DNA from: Synechococcus sp. CBW1002
GTDB lineage: Bacteria > Cyanobacteriota > Cyanobacteriia > PCC-6307 > Cyanobiaceae
DNA length: 64,000 nt
NCBI RefSeq assembly: GCF_015840915.1
Contig: NZ_CP060398.1
Location: 310,001-374,000 of the forward strand
Direction of reading: 5' to 3'
Within the stretch, counting starts at the first letter, position 1, and the number at the start of each line of letters is the position of its first letter. Of the stretch, positions 17,330-25,139 are shown piece after piece. The translations under genes were made by a program, and so were the position numbers. The notes beneath the pieces were generated by a model. That model was not told the DNA's origin and did not search any database. It was given only the letters and a program-made list of their open reading frames with translations.

Positions 17330-17680
17330 ATGACCAGCCTGTTCTCCCGGCTCCCCCTGCTGCTCACGGCCATCGCCGGCTGCCTTGTCAGCCACCCGGC
17401 TGCCGCATGGGCAGCCCCGGCCGGCAGCAACCTGGCGGTGCTGCTTCAGGCAGCGGGCGGCCAGCCCCTGGGCCTCTACGACGGTGTGCGCTTCGTGCGC
17501 ATCAACGCCTCCGACGGCACCCGCATCACCGTCACGATCAACTGCGAGCAGGAGCTCTGGCGGGTGGCCCGCATTGAGCCCAGAAGCGGCCGAGCGGACT
17601 TCCGCGACGATCGCTTCCAGAGTGCTGCCGGCATCGGCCGCAGCCGTTGGTGCACCACCCCCGTGCGCACGATGGAGTGA
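17330..17680 (+). CDS. Secreted protein of unknown function
   Basis: 116 residues with a clear signal peptide (SLFSRLPLLLTAIAGCLVSH, cleavage after AWA-A likely). The mature part (about 85 residues) has two Cys (INCEQELW and RWCTTP) that could form a disulfide, and beta-rich character. No family recognised. It is divergent from the LprI-like gene, with 84 bp between their starts, so the two may share a control region. Confidence 0.6.
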   Translation: MTSLFSRLPLLLTAIAGCLVSHPAAAWAAPAGSNLAVLLQAAGGQPLGLYDGVRFVRINASDGTRITVTINCEQELWRVARIEPRSGRADFRDDRFQSAAGIGRSRWCTTPVRTME

Positions 17681-17688
17681 GTCTGGGC

Positions 17689-17979
17689 TCACTCCTCCAG
17701 CAGCTGCACCTGGTACACGGCCACATTGCTGCGGGCAAGCGAGCGCACGATCTCAGGCACCATCTGCATCGGGGTGCAGAGCGTCAGCGAGCGGCGCCTG
17801 CCGGCGGCCATCTCCGCCAGGTGCTGGGGATCGATGCTGGTGGAGCGCTGCTGCGCTGCAGCCTCAAACACCTCCACCGCTGGGTTCTTCCCGGAACCCA
17901 GCACAAACAGCACCCGCCGGGGCGTCTCGCTGTAGTCGCGGCTGAGGGCCTCCAGGGCAGGGATGTCCGGGTGTGTCAT
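17689..17979 (-). CDS. Small soluble protein of unknown function
   Basis: 96 residues starting MTHPDIPALEALSRDY. The sequence RRVLFVLGSGKNPAVEVFEA followed by LTLCTPMQMVPEIVRSLARS and VAVYQVQLLEE suggests an alternating beta/alpha fold. No catalytic motif or family recognised. Start taken at 17979 because upstream residues in the frame are not protein-like. It converges on the secreted gene with 8 bp between. Confidence 0.5.
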   Translation of the reverse strand: MTHPDIPALEALSRDYSETPRRVLFVLGSGKNPAVEVFEAAAQQRSTSIDPQHLAEMAAGRRRSLTLCTPMQMVPEIVRSLARSNVAVYQVQLLEE

Positions 17980-18045
17980 GGCCTGCTGGTGGTGGGGGAT
18001 TGCTACACCCACCTGGATAATCGATTGGCTTTCCTTTGCTCCCGC

Positions 18046-18645
18046 ATGCTCCACCGCCGCTTCCTCGCCATCGCTGCTGTCAGCGCGAGTGTCATCGCCG
18101 GGGCCTCCCTGGTGCGTCCTGCCACGGCCGCCCAGGCGCTGGACTGCTGGATGAACGACAGCAAGCAGACCTGTCAGGTGAAGCCCTGGGGTAACGGGGG
18201 ATTTGAGATCAGCTTCAGCGGCAGTGCCATCTATCGCTTCGTGCCGGCCGGTCCACCCACCACCGACAACCGCCGCATGCGTGATGAGCAGGGCCGCATC
18301 TGGCTGATGAGCGGCCACCACAGCTTCACGCTCAGCGAGCAGAACGGCGACGGCAACAGAATCGCCGTCTCCAACGTCAAGAGTCGGCCCGCAGCGGCCG
18401 TGGATCACCAGGCCCACAGCAAGGTGAAACTCAGCGGCCATGGTCAGCCCACGGTGACCCTGTACGCCAAGCCCAACTACGGCGCCGCGATCGCGGGGAT
18501 GGGGGTGTCGGGGGAAACGCTCGACAAGCTGGCGTGCACCTCAAACAGCCAGGGCACCTGGTGCCGGGTGGGCTACCCAGGCCAGAGCGGCCGGGTGCTG
18601 TGGGTGAACCGGGACTCGCTGATCTTCCTGGGGGACGGGGAGTAA
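18046..18645 (+). CDS. Secreted protein with C-terminal SH3-like domain
   Basis: 199 residues. A signal peptide (FLAIAAVSASVIAGASLV, cleavage near ATAAQA) precedes a beta-rich region with a Cys pair (LDCWMNDSKQTCQVKPW). The C-terminal 65 residues (VTLYAKPNYGAAIAGMG, LACTSNSQGTWCRVGYPGQ, GRVLWVNRDSLIFL) have the layout of a bacterial SH3 domain. Such proteins often bind wall or surface components. The ATG at 18046 is the only one that makes the signal peptide N-terminal. Confidence 0.65.
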   Translation: MLHRRFLAIAAVSASVIAGASLVRPATAAQALDCWMNDSKQTCQVKPWGNGGFEISFSGSAIYRFVPAGPPTTDNRRMRDEQGRIWLMSGHHSFTLSEQNGDGNRIAVSNVKSRPAAAVDHQAHSKVKLSGHGQPTVTLYAKPNYGAAIAGMGVSGETLDKLACTSNSQGTWCRVGYPGQSGRVLWVNRDSLIFLGDGE

Positions 18646-18887
18646 GTCATCGCCCCTGCATTTGCTTGCCCTGGCCGGGTTCTCTGACCTGGCCTTTGCA
18701 GCTGCCCATGGAATCGGGATGGAGAAGCGCATCACCCATCACTACGGCCGCTCCCGGCCGTCACGTCAAAAGGCCCCGCTTCATGCCCTCCGAAGGGGCC
18801 CTTGCGCTGGCGCGCAAGCTGGCCGCCAGCGCGAGCAAGCAAAATGTTTATGACAAAACTACTCTCTACACATCAGGGAGGCCGCCC

Positions 18888-18995
18888 ATGCGCACGAACA
18901 TCGTCATCGACGACTAGCTGATGCACGATTCGATGCAGGTCAGCGGCGCCTGCACCAAGCGGGAAGCCGCCGAGATCGGCCTTCTCACCCTCATT
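18888..18995 (+). pseudogene. vapB-type antitoxin remnant with premature stop
   Basis: A GGGAGG ribosome-binding site (18876-18881) precedes ATG at 18888 and MRTNIVIDD, the hallmark start of the VapB (DUF2191) antitoxin family. The next codon is TAG (18915-18917). The same frame then continues LMHDSMQVSGACTKREAAEI, which is the rest of the ribbon-helix-helix. After about 18995 the sequence becomes the C-terminal end of an oppositely oriented GNAT gene. No vapC toxin follows. The antitoxin is inactivated both by the stop and by the downstream join. Confidence 0.7.
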
Positions 18996-19406
18996 GTAGC
19001 CGGGCTCACCCAACATTACAGCCCAGGTGTGCCTCATTTGGCTGGCAACGTCCAGCCCTGCTCGCCCCAGCTGGGCGCCAATACCCTGGCAGCGGTAGGT
19101 TGATGCCACGGCCAGTGGAGCCAGACCAACGCCGGTAGGTCCCGCCGTCGTGCTGCCCGGCGAGAAGGCCACATGGCCAACGAACTGTTCCTGATCTGTA
19201 GCGACGAGGGACACCGTGAGCCGCCCGGCTTGGCGCAGTGCCATTACCAGACTGGCCTCCGCTGGGGTGGGGAAGCAGCTCTCCAGAAGAGCAGTGATCG
19301 CTGGGCTGTCACCGGGGCCCTCCGCCCACCTCCCAGCCTGGATGAGAGCCTGGCCGCCCAGGCAACGTTCATCAGCTCGTTCCTGGTCAAGGATGGGCAG
19401 CTGCAT
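18990..19406 (-). pseudogene. GNAT N-acetyltransferase, C-terminally truncated
   Basis: Clear GNAT fold: EGPGDSPAITALLESCFPT, SLVATDQEQFVGHVAFSP, then the acetyl-CoA loop region LAPLAVASTYRCQGIGAQLG (Q/R-x-x-G-x-G/A). It runs to WAVMLGEPGYN, where family members continue Tyr-x-Arg-Phe-Gly-Phe. Here it turns into the reverse complement of the vapB remnant. About 30-40 C-terminal residues are lost at about 18995. The N-terminal start is also uncertain; ATG at 19406 is one candidate. Confidence 0.6.
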
Positions 19407-19487
19407 CAGTGCCTTCTCGCTTGTGGCGGTATTCTGTTCTAGGTAAGGAAACTCTGACGCTCCTGTAGGAGCCCTCGGTAGTGAACG

Positions 19488-19785
19488 GTGGCCCTCCTCG
19501 CTGAATTCCTGGTCGGACAACCCGGCCACATTCTGATTTTGGCCCTGGTCCTGCTTGCTGGCTGGTCCCTGCTGCGCTTCTCCGGTGCCGTCAGCGGGCC
19601 GTCAGCCCGCCCCCTGTTGTGGCCTCCCTGGCCTGGGGAGTGTATGCCGCCTGGTGGGAGGCCCTGGTGCAGCTACGCACGCCTAAGACCAACATACGGG
19701 TGGATCAGCAGCTGATCTGTCCGCTGCTGGCCGCGCTGACGCTGTTCGGTTTGATCAGGGGAACCAAGGGGCAAGACGGTGAGCA
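19488..19785 (+). pseudogene. Small membrane protein broken by a frameshift
   Basis: The first frame reads LAEFLVGQPGHILILALVLL, then AGWSLLRFSG, and loses protein character near 19610. A second frame picks up there with VASLAWGVYAAWWEALVQLR, TPKTNIRVDQQLICPLLAAL and TLFGLIRG. Together they make a plausible three-helix membrane protein of about 100 residues with a soluble NIRVD segment. A one-base indel near 19605-19620 would join them. Family unknown. Confidence 0.45.
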
Positions 19786-19889
19786 AATGGTACAATCAGC
19801 ATGGCCTATCCCTGAAGCGTGTGCTATGCCTCATACGCTTCCTGTCACAATCAGGCGGTCTAATCAGAATTTCTCTTTCCGTATTAACT

Positions 19890-20627
19890 ATGGTTCGCAG
19901 CTTTCGTCAAACCTCTGCAGCCCTCGGCGCTGGCCTTCTGCTGGCGGGCATGTCCGCCCCCTTCGCCCCGGCGGCCATGGCCGAGGTGCTGGTCAGGGCC
20001 CAGGGCCGTTGCAAGCTCATGAGCGGTGGCTACGCAGCCTTCAATGGACACTGCACCTTCAAGCACAAAAAGGCAGGTAACACCGATGCCTATGTCGTGG
20101 AGCTCGATGACGGCACGGAGTTCAGCTTCTCGGGTCCTAATGTGCAGGCGCTGAGTGTGCAGACCTACGACGGAATTCGCAGCGTCAGTCACATCGCCCA
20201 GTCGGACTATGAGGTGTTCAGCTGGAACGACGGGGAACCCCGCAAGCTCTCCGTTCGGCTCGACCGTGTCGAGAACCCCGACGCCCGATTCGATGATTCC
20301 AGCCAGAAGGCTGATTCCAGCACGCTCTTGGGTGCCGCGGTGGGCGCCCTGATCGGCGGTCTGATCTCCGGCAAGCCCATCACTACGACCGAGCCGGCCC
20401 GGGAGGGCGCTCCGGTGTCCGATCTGCAATCGCTGGTGGGCGCCAGGGGGGGGCAGGCCGAAGGAACCCTGACATCGAAGGGCTACACCTACCGCGGTGG
20501 CACCAAGCTGGCCGACAGTTCCTTCACCTACTGGGAGCAGCCCTCCACGAACAACTGCGTGACGATTCGCACCACCGACGGCCGTTATCAGTCGATCACC
20601 TACACCAAGCGAAGCGACTGCAACTGA
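19890..20627 (+). CDS. Secreted protein of unknown function with Gly-zipper segment
   Basis: 245 residues. A signal peptide (LGAGLLLAGMSAPFAPAAMAE) leads into a beta-rich domain with Cys pairs (GRCKLMSGGYAAFNGHCTFK). A glycine-rich hydrophobic stretch, LLGAAVGALIGGLISGKP, at about 148-165 could insert in a membrane. The C-terminal domain ends NNCVTIRTTDGRYQSITYTK. No family recognised. The ATG at 19890 directly precedes the signal peptide, and an intrinsic terminator follows the stop. Confidence 0.7.
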   Translation: MVRSFRQTSAALGAGLLLAGMSAPFAPAAMAEVLVRAQGRCKLMSGGYAAFNGHCTFKHKKAGNTDAYVVELDDGTEFSFSGPNVQALSVQTYDGIRSVSHIAQSDYEVFSWNDGEPRKLSVRLDRVENPDARFDDSSQKADSSTLLGAAVGALIGGLISGKPITTTEPAREGAPVSDLQSLVGARGGQAEGTLTSKGYTYRGGTKLADSSFTYWEQPSTNNCVTIRTTDGRYQSITYTKRSDCN

Positions 20628-20642
20628 GTCATCAGCATGCTC

Positions 20643-20675
20643 AACCCCTGGGTCTAATCAGCCCCAGGGGTTTTA
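20643..20675 (+). terminator. Rho-independent terminator
   Basis: Perfect 10-bp stem AACCCCTGGG / CCCAGGGGTT with a 10-nt loop, running into TTTTAT, 15 bp after the stop of the secreted protein gene. It may also act in reverse for the facing YeaQ/YmgE-family gene. Confidence 0.85.
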
Positions 20676-20691
20676 TATGGAGCCTCGCCCT

Positions 20692-20937
20692 TCAGGCGCG
20701 CCTGATCACCCGCAGCACCACCAGAAGGATCACGGCGCCGAGCGTGGCCACCACGATGCTCCCCAGCACACCCCCTCCGAAGACACCACCCAGACCGCTG
20801 AAGAGCAGGCCACCGATCAGGGCCCCGATGATGCCGACAACCAGATCACCGATCAGGCCGAAGCCACCGCCTTTGACCAGGACACCAGCGAGCCAACCGG
20901 CAATGACCCCCACCAGCAGAAACCAGAGAACGTTCAT
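20692..20937 (-). CDS. GlsB/YeaQ/YmgE-family membrane stress protein
   Basis: 81 residues, almost wholly hydrophobic and Gly-rich: VLWFLLVGVIAGWLAGVLVK, then GGGFGLIGDLVVGIIGALIG, then a third helix ending LLVVLRVIRRA. The IAGWLAG and GGGFGLIGDLVVGIIGA motifs identify the transglycosylase-associated/GlsB family. The members are inner-membrane proteins induced by stress; the biochemical role is not established. Confidence 0.9.
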   Translation of the reverse strand: MNVLWFLLVGVIAGWLAGVLVKGGGFGLIGDLVVGIIGALIGGLLFSGLGGVFGGGVLGSIVVATLGAVILLVVLRVIRRA

Positions 20938-21250
20938 GAGCTCTCATCCTTGTTCTTGAAGATCAACAAAAACGTAGACTCGAGAGCAAGCCAAGAGCCA
21001 TGCAGGCTTAAGAGTTTGCTGAAAAACCCCGTCAAAGGCCATTCAGCCCGGGAACGCCTGACTTCGAGCCCAGTGTTCACGGGCGCTGCGCCCAAAGGTC
21101 AGGCTCAAGCCATGACGGCCTCGGGGCTTTTTCAGCAAACTCTTAGGAGATGACTTTGACATAGACGAAGATCCAGACGATGAGCGTCCACTACCCCAAC
21201 AAGGACATCATCAAGGCGGACAAGGGCTGGGCCGAGCGCCCAGCGAAGCC
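20938..21250. other. Intergenic region containing a MITE-like repeat
   Basis: Holds the 137-bp inverted-repeat element described separately. The remaining part (21146-21250) encodes a 29-codon frame starting ATGAGCGTCCACTAC at 21181. It is in another frame from the vapE-like ORF and may be a broken upstream part of that gene. Confidence 0.4.
21009..21145. repeat. MITE-like element with 18-bp terminal inverted repeats
   Basis: TAAGAGTTTGCTGAAAAA at 21009 reappears as its exact complement ending at 21145, with a further CCCCG in common. The 137-bp unit has no gene. The repeats begin with TA on each side, so TA could be the target duplication. A single related end (TTAAGAGTTTGCGGAAAAAC) occurs at 29511. 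Confidence 0.6.
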
Positions 21251-21732
21251 ATGCAAATCAATTTTCTAATCGATCAATTCTACCCAGGCCTGAGACTAAA
21301 TCTACTGACCCAGCGATATGAATACATCGAAAACGAGAAGACGATCGAGATTGAAGACATCACCACAGTCTACATCCGGATCGCGGTGCACCCATCCCTG
21401 CGCCGTTTTCCACCCAAGACAGCCGTCACAGATGCAGCTCGTTTTAAGGGACGACTCAGGGCCTACCACCCTGTCGTCGAGTACTTAAACGAATGTGCAA
21501 AAACAATCGAGCCGTGGCCATGCTTTGACAAGCTAGCCAGCGAGATTCTCGGCCTGCCAGAGGAGCCGACACAAAATCCACAACTCAGCAATGGCAGAGC
21601 ATTGGCTGATGTTGTGATGGAGCGGTTCCTAGTTGCCGCCGTCGCCAGGATCTTCGAGCCAGGCTGCACAATGCAATGGATGCCGATCCTCGTCGGCGAG
21701 CAAGCTATCGGCAAGAGTGAGGTGGGTGCCTT

Positions 21733-22638
21733 TTATTGGACAGTTCCGGCCCCTGACATCGTTAACCCAGGACGGGTGGAACATGGTTCGGCCTCAGTGT
21801 AGACCGCGTGGGGAGTTTTGCCTCCAAGGGAACTGTGAGGTCTTACATGGCAATACCGCCACAGGAAGCGGGCCAGGCTGATTTCAGCGTCCCAGCCATC
21901 GCTGTATGCCCGTAGGTAGACCTCCTCGTACTTGACAGTCCTCCACAGCCGTTCAACAAGGATGTTGTCGTAGCACCGCTTTCTGCCGGACCAGCTGATC
22001 TGGATCCGCTCCCCTTTGAGTCTGGCCACAAAGTCAGCGGACGTGAACTGACAGCCTTGATCGGAGTGGAAGATCTCTGGCCTACGGCCGCCTCCCAAGG
22101 CCATCTCCAGGGCCTCCAGACAGAACTTCGTGTCAAGGCTGTTGGAGAGCCTCCAGCTGAGCACATGCCTGGAATGGAGATCCATGATCGCCACCAGATA
22201 GAGGAACCCTTTCTGCAGAGGGATGTAGGTGATGTCGGTCGCCCAGACCTGATCCACCGACGTGACCTGCGTGAGGTCCACCAGGCAGGGGAACCGCACG
22301 GACGGATCACCTGGAACCGTCGTCCGGGGCTTCTGGTAGATCGCCCGTAATCCCATGCGCCGCATGAGGTTTCGCACTCGATCTCGGCTGATCGGGATAC
22401 CATCTTGGGCCAGATAGTCCACCATCCGGCGGCTGCCGCTGCAGGGATCCTCCAGGTAGAGAGCATCGATCCTGGCCATGATCCGCAGCGTCGATACACG
22501 GACCGGTGTCGGCCGGTAGTACAGCGTGGATCGAGGCAGCCCCAGCAGCGCACACTGCCTGCTGATGCTGAGCTCGGGGTGGTCGTGATCGACCAGCTTG
22601 CGCAGTTCACGGGCATCAGAGCAGTTGAGACTTTTTTT
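21733..22638 (-). CDS. IS-A OrfB (DDE integrase, read by -1 frameshift)
   Basis: The IS3 rve catalytic domain has Asp in WATDITYIPLQKG, Asp in IFHSDQGCQFTSADF and Glu in YDNILVERLWRTVKYEE. The N-terminal HTH_21-like part has YLAQDGIPISRDRVRNLMRR. It has no good start of its own; it is reached from OrfA by a -1 slip on A AAA AAG inside a run of eight A (minus strand, about 22631-22639). The fused OrfAB is the transposase. The stop lies 15 bp from the left end. Confidence 0.9.
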   Translation of the reverse strand, partial: KKSLNCSDARELRKLVDHDHPELSISRQCALLGLPRSTLYYRPTPVRVSTLRIMARIDALYLEDPCSGSRRMVDYLAQDGIPISRDRVRNLMRRMGLRAIYQKPRTTVPGDPSVRFPCLVDLTQVTSVDQVWATDITYIPLQKGFLYLVAIMDLHSRHVLSWRLSNSLDTKFCLEALEMALGGGRRPEIFHSDQGCQFTSADFVARLKGERIQISWSGRKRCYDNILVERLWRTVKYEEVYLRAYSDGWDAEISLARFLWRYCHVRPHSSLGGKTPHAVYTEAEPCSTRPGLTMSGAGTVQ

Positions 22639-22903
22639 TGAGCCACTCCAGCTCCATCTGCAGCCGTCCGATCTGCTGGAACAGCTCCGCCTCCTTGGCC
22701 TGCCCCTCCTCCTTGTCCTTGGTCTTCTTGCCTCGGGTGAAGAGCTCGCTGGCACCGTCCAGGAGCTGCCGCTTCCACTGGCTCACCTGGATCGGGTGGA
22801 TGGCGTGGTCGGCGGCGATCTCCTGGATCGTCTTGCGGCCACTGATCGCCTCCATGGCGACCCTGGCCTTGAACTCGGGGCTGTGGGTGCGGCGCTTGCT
22901 CAT
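22616..22903 (-). CDS. IS-A OrfA (HTH protein)
   Basis: 95 residues: an N-terminal helix-turn-helix (FKARVAMEAISGRKTIQEIA, HPIQVSQWKRQLL) and a C-terminal leucine-zipper-like coil (EAELFQQIGRLQMELEWLKK). It ends just past the slippery A-run that produces OrfAB. It binds the element ends and by itself usually limits transposition in IS3 elements. Confidence 0.92.
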   Translation of the reverse strand: MSKRRTHSPEFKARVAMEAISGRKTIQEIAADHAIHPIQVSQWKRQLLDGASELFTRGKKTKDKEEGQAKEAELFQQIGRLQMELEWLKKKSQLL

Positions 22904-23475
22904 CGGTGGGAGCCCCTTTCAGGGGCGGTACCCCGCCTCAGAGGTTAACGATGGGGCCTGTCCAGAAAAGCCAGACCACCTCAGAGCCGGTTCCTTGAGA
23001 TGCTGACGCCCGAAGCCCCTAACGGCTCAGGACAGCACCCTTGGACGGCGTTCAACCAAGTCCCTCTGAAAAGCCTGGCCGAGAAACCACATCAGCTCCA
23101 TTGCGGCTGGATTGTCGTACTCGACGAGACCGAGCGGCATTTCAAGCGTGATCAGGTCGAGATATTCAAGAACCTGGTCAGCATTTCGACAGATCGCTCC
23201 GCTCGCAAGTACGAGAACGAACTTGATTTGTACCCGTTCAGGAGTCGGGACAGCGGCGCCTATCAGCAAAGATGTCCGCTCAGGGTACTGATCTGAGTAC
23301 CTCAGAAAGCCTACTCCGGATGGAGGATCATGGGCTTCGAGATCGGATGTTGATCGTCATCGCGCGTTGATCAGGAGCGCAGGCTTGAGCGGCCGGCCCC
23401 CGGTCGGAGGCTGAGGCCGGCCCGCCTCTTGCGGGCGGTCCAACCACAACCCCCTGGGGCCTGGGTTTCTGATCT

Positions 23476-24534
23476 TCAAGCAGCGACAGTGTCCTGCGGT
23501 CTGGGATGGTTGACCCGCACGACTGTTGGCTGAGCCCAATCGCGAGGTGGCCTGGCCCAGCGGCGTGGATGTTGCGCACGCGCCTGCTCATAGGTCTGCT
23601 GACGGACTCTGCAGATCGCGTCAGCTTCTCCGTAGTGACGTTGATTGGGCGTCACATACTTGATGCCGCTGTGACGATGCTCAGCGTTGTACCAGTCAAC
23701 AAAACCATCGACCCAGGCACGCACTGAGAGAAGATCCCGGAAACGACGCACTGGATAGCTCTGGTGATATTTCATGGTTCGGAACCATGACTCAACGTAG
23801 GCGTTGTCATTGCTCACCCGCGGCCGCGAGAATGACAGGGAGATGCCGAGCTCGGCCAGCTTGGCGGCCAAGGTGTAGGAGCGCATGGGTGCTCCGTTAT
23901 CGGCGTGCAGGATCGTGGTCGACCCCGAGCTGATCCCTTCATCACGGCAGACACGATCAAAGAAGTGCTTGGCCAGTTCGCCGCATTCACGATCGTGCAC
24001 CTCAACGCCAAGGATGCGCCGGCTCCACACATCCATCACCATATAAAGGTAGTAGAATTGACCCTTCACAGGCCCCGGCAACAGGGTGATATCCCAGGCC
24101 AGCACTTGATGGATGCCCGTTGCCTCCAGCACGGGTGGCTCTCTTGGCTCCCGCGGTGGGCGGCTCCTGCCGCGATGATTTAACAGGCCTTCCTGGCGCA
24201 TGATGCGGTAAATCGTTGACTCCGATCCCACGTAGACTCCCTCCTCGGCAAGGATCGCCACGATCTGACCAGGCGTGAGATCGGCAAAGCGTGGATCGTT
24301 GACAGTGGACAACACCTGTTGGCGCTCCTCCTCGCTGAAACGATGCATGACATGCCTGGACGCTCCCTTGCGTTGATCGCAGCTGAATCCCTGGGTCCGA
24401 ATCATCAAGCCCCATCGCCTCAGCGTGCGTGTCGCCAGGCCGAAAAGATCAGCAATGGCCTTGGCCGAAAGGCCACGACTGATGCCTTCCTGTAGAAGCG
24501 CGACGATCGCACCGCGATCGCCAGACGGAATCAA
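23476..24534 (-). CDS. IS-B OrfB (IS3-family DDE integrase)
   Basis: 352 residues. An HTH region (GLSAKAIADLFGLATRTLRR and LTPGQIVAILAEEG) is followed by the integrase core: Asp in VLAWDITLLPGPVKG, Asp in ILHADNGAPMRSYTL, Glu in NAYVESWFRTMKYHQ. The apparent start is a TTG overlapping the OrfA stop. More likely it is made as OrfAB by a -1 slip on AAAAAAG in orfA. Confidence 0.92.
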   Translation of the reverse strand: MIPSGDRGAIVALLQEGISRGLSAKAIADLFGLATRTLRRWGLMIRTQGFSCDQRKGASRHVMHRFSEEERQQVLSTVNDPRFADLTPGQIVAILAEEGVYVGSESTIYRIMRQEGLLNHRGRSRPPREPREPPVLEATGIHQVLAWDITLLPGPVKGQFYYLYMVMDVWSRRILGVEVHDRECGELAKHFFDRVCRDEGISSGSTTILHADNGAPMRSYTLAAKLAELGISLSFSRPRVSNDNAYVESWFRTMKYHQSYPVRRFRDLLSVRAWVDGFVDWYNAEHRHSGIKYVTPNQRHYGEADAICRVRQQTYEQARAQHPRRWARPPRDWAQPTVVRVNHPRPQDTVAA

Positions 24535-25040
24535 GGATCCTCGTCCGGTTGAAAGATCTGGTTGAACTTTTTTGAGAGCATCAACAACGTCGCCGCTTCT
24601 GTCAGTGCTTTTTCTTTCTTCTGCAATTCACGCTCCAGCTGGCGATTCCGCCGGACCAGTTCCTGATTCTTGCGTTGCAGTTCCCGCTGATCAGCCATGC
24701 TCGGCGCGCTGGGGCCATTGGCATCCTCGGCGGCCTGGCGCCAACGGGCAACCTGCTTGGGGTACAGCCCCCGCTCCCTGCAGAACGACCCGAGCTCGCT
24801 TCCGTTCAGTCCTGCGGCCTGGATCACGGCTGCCAGCTTGTCGGCAGCGCTCCACTGCTCCGGCGGCCGGTTCGTGGCAGGCACCAGCTGGCCCTGCTTC
24901 TGCCACTGGCTCCGCCAGTTGTAGATGGTCTGCGCCGTGATCCCGGTGTCGCGGGCGATCTCAGCCACGCTCTCAAGGTTCGGAGGGCTCATCCGCAGGC
25001 GGACGGCTTCCCGCAGAGCGGCGTCATAGGGCGGTTGCAT
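24531..25040 (-). CDS. IS-B OrfA (HTH and coiled coil)
   Basis: 169 residues, longer than most IS3 OrfA proteins. It has two HTH-like segments (ESVAEIARDTGITAQTIYNW and GSELGSFCRERGLYPKQVAR) and a C-terminal coil (LQRKNQELVRRNRQLERELQ, KKEKALTEAATLLML). The heptamer A AAA AAG at 24567-24573 (minus strand) lies in LSKKFNQ; slipping back one base leads without a stop into OrfB. Confidence 0.92.
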   Translation of the reverse strand: MQPPYDAALREAVRLRMSPPNLESVAEIARDTGITAQTIYNWRSQWQKQGQLVPATNRPPEQWSAADKLAAVIQAAGLNGSELGSFCRERGLYPKQVARWRQAAEDANGPSAPSMADQRELQRKNQELVRRNRQLERELQKKEKALTEAATLLMLSKKFNQIFQPDEDP

Positions 25041-25139
25041 AGTCGTCGGTTGGGCCCCCAGGTGGACGGGTCAAACCGAGCGGACTTCTTCCTAAGAAAC
25101 ACCAACGGCCAACAGGGATCTCGGCTGACTGACCACACC

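Larger units (their letters stand above)
21718..22983 (-). mobile_element. IS-A copy 1 (IS3 family, 1266 bp)
   Basis: Ends TGAGGTGG...CCACCTCA, flanked by a 3-bp duplication GAG (21715-21717 and 22984-22986). Ends and length agree with the copy at 55844-57109. It lies within the vapE-like gene. Confidence 0.95.
21251..23229 (+). pseudogene. VapE-like P-loop ATPase gene split by IS-A and cut by IS-D
   Basis: Two blocks make one frame: 21251-21717 and 22987-23229, with GAG duplicated around IS-A. Joining them reads ILVGEQAIGKS then RFLEMLTPEAPNG, so IS-A cut right after the Walker A Lys-Ser. Walker B follows as WIVVLDETERHF, and the gene ends after KYENELDL where IS-D begins. VapE proteins occur in phage satellites and plasmid-like islands and are primase- or helicase-associated ATPases. 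The block is AT-richer than the host genes. About 235 residues remain; the C-terminus is gone. Confidence 0.75.

Noticed and set aside
22057-22948. Plus-strand frames within IS-A and similar ones within IS-B and IS-C
   Set aside because: Identical in every copy only because the elements are; they oppose the transposase genes and show no coding character.
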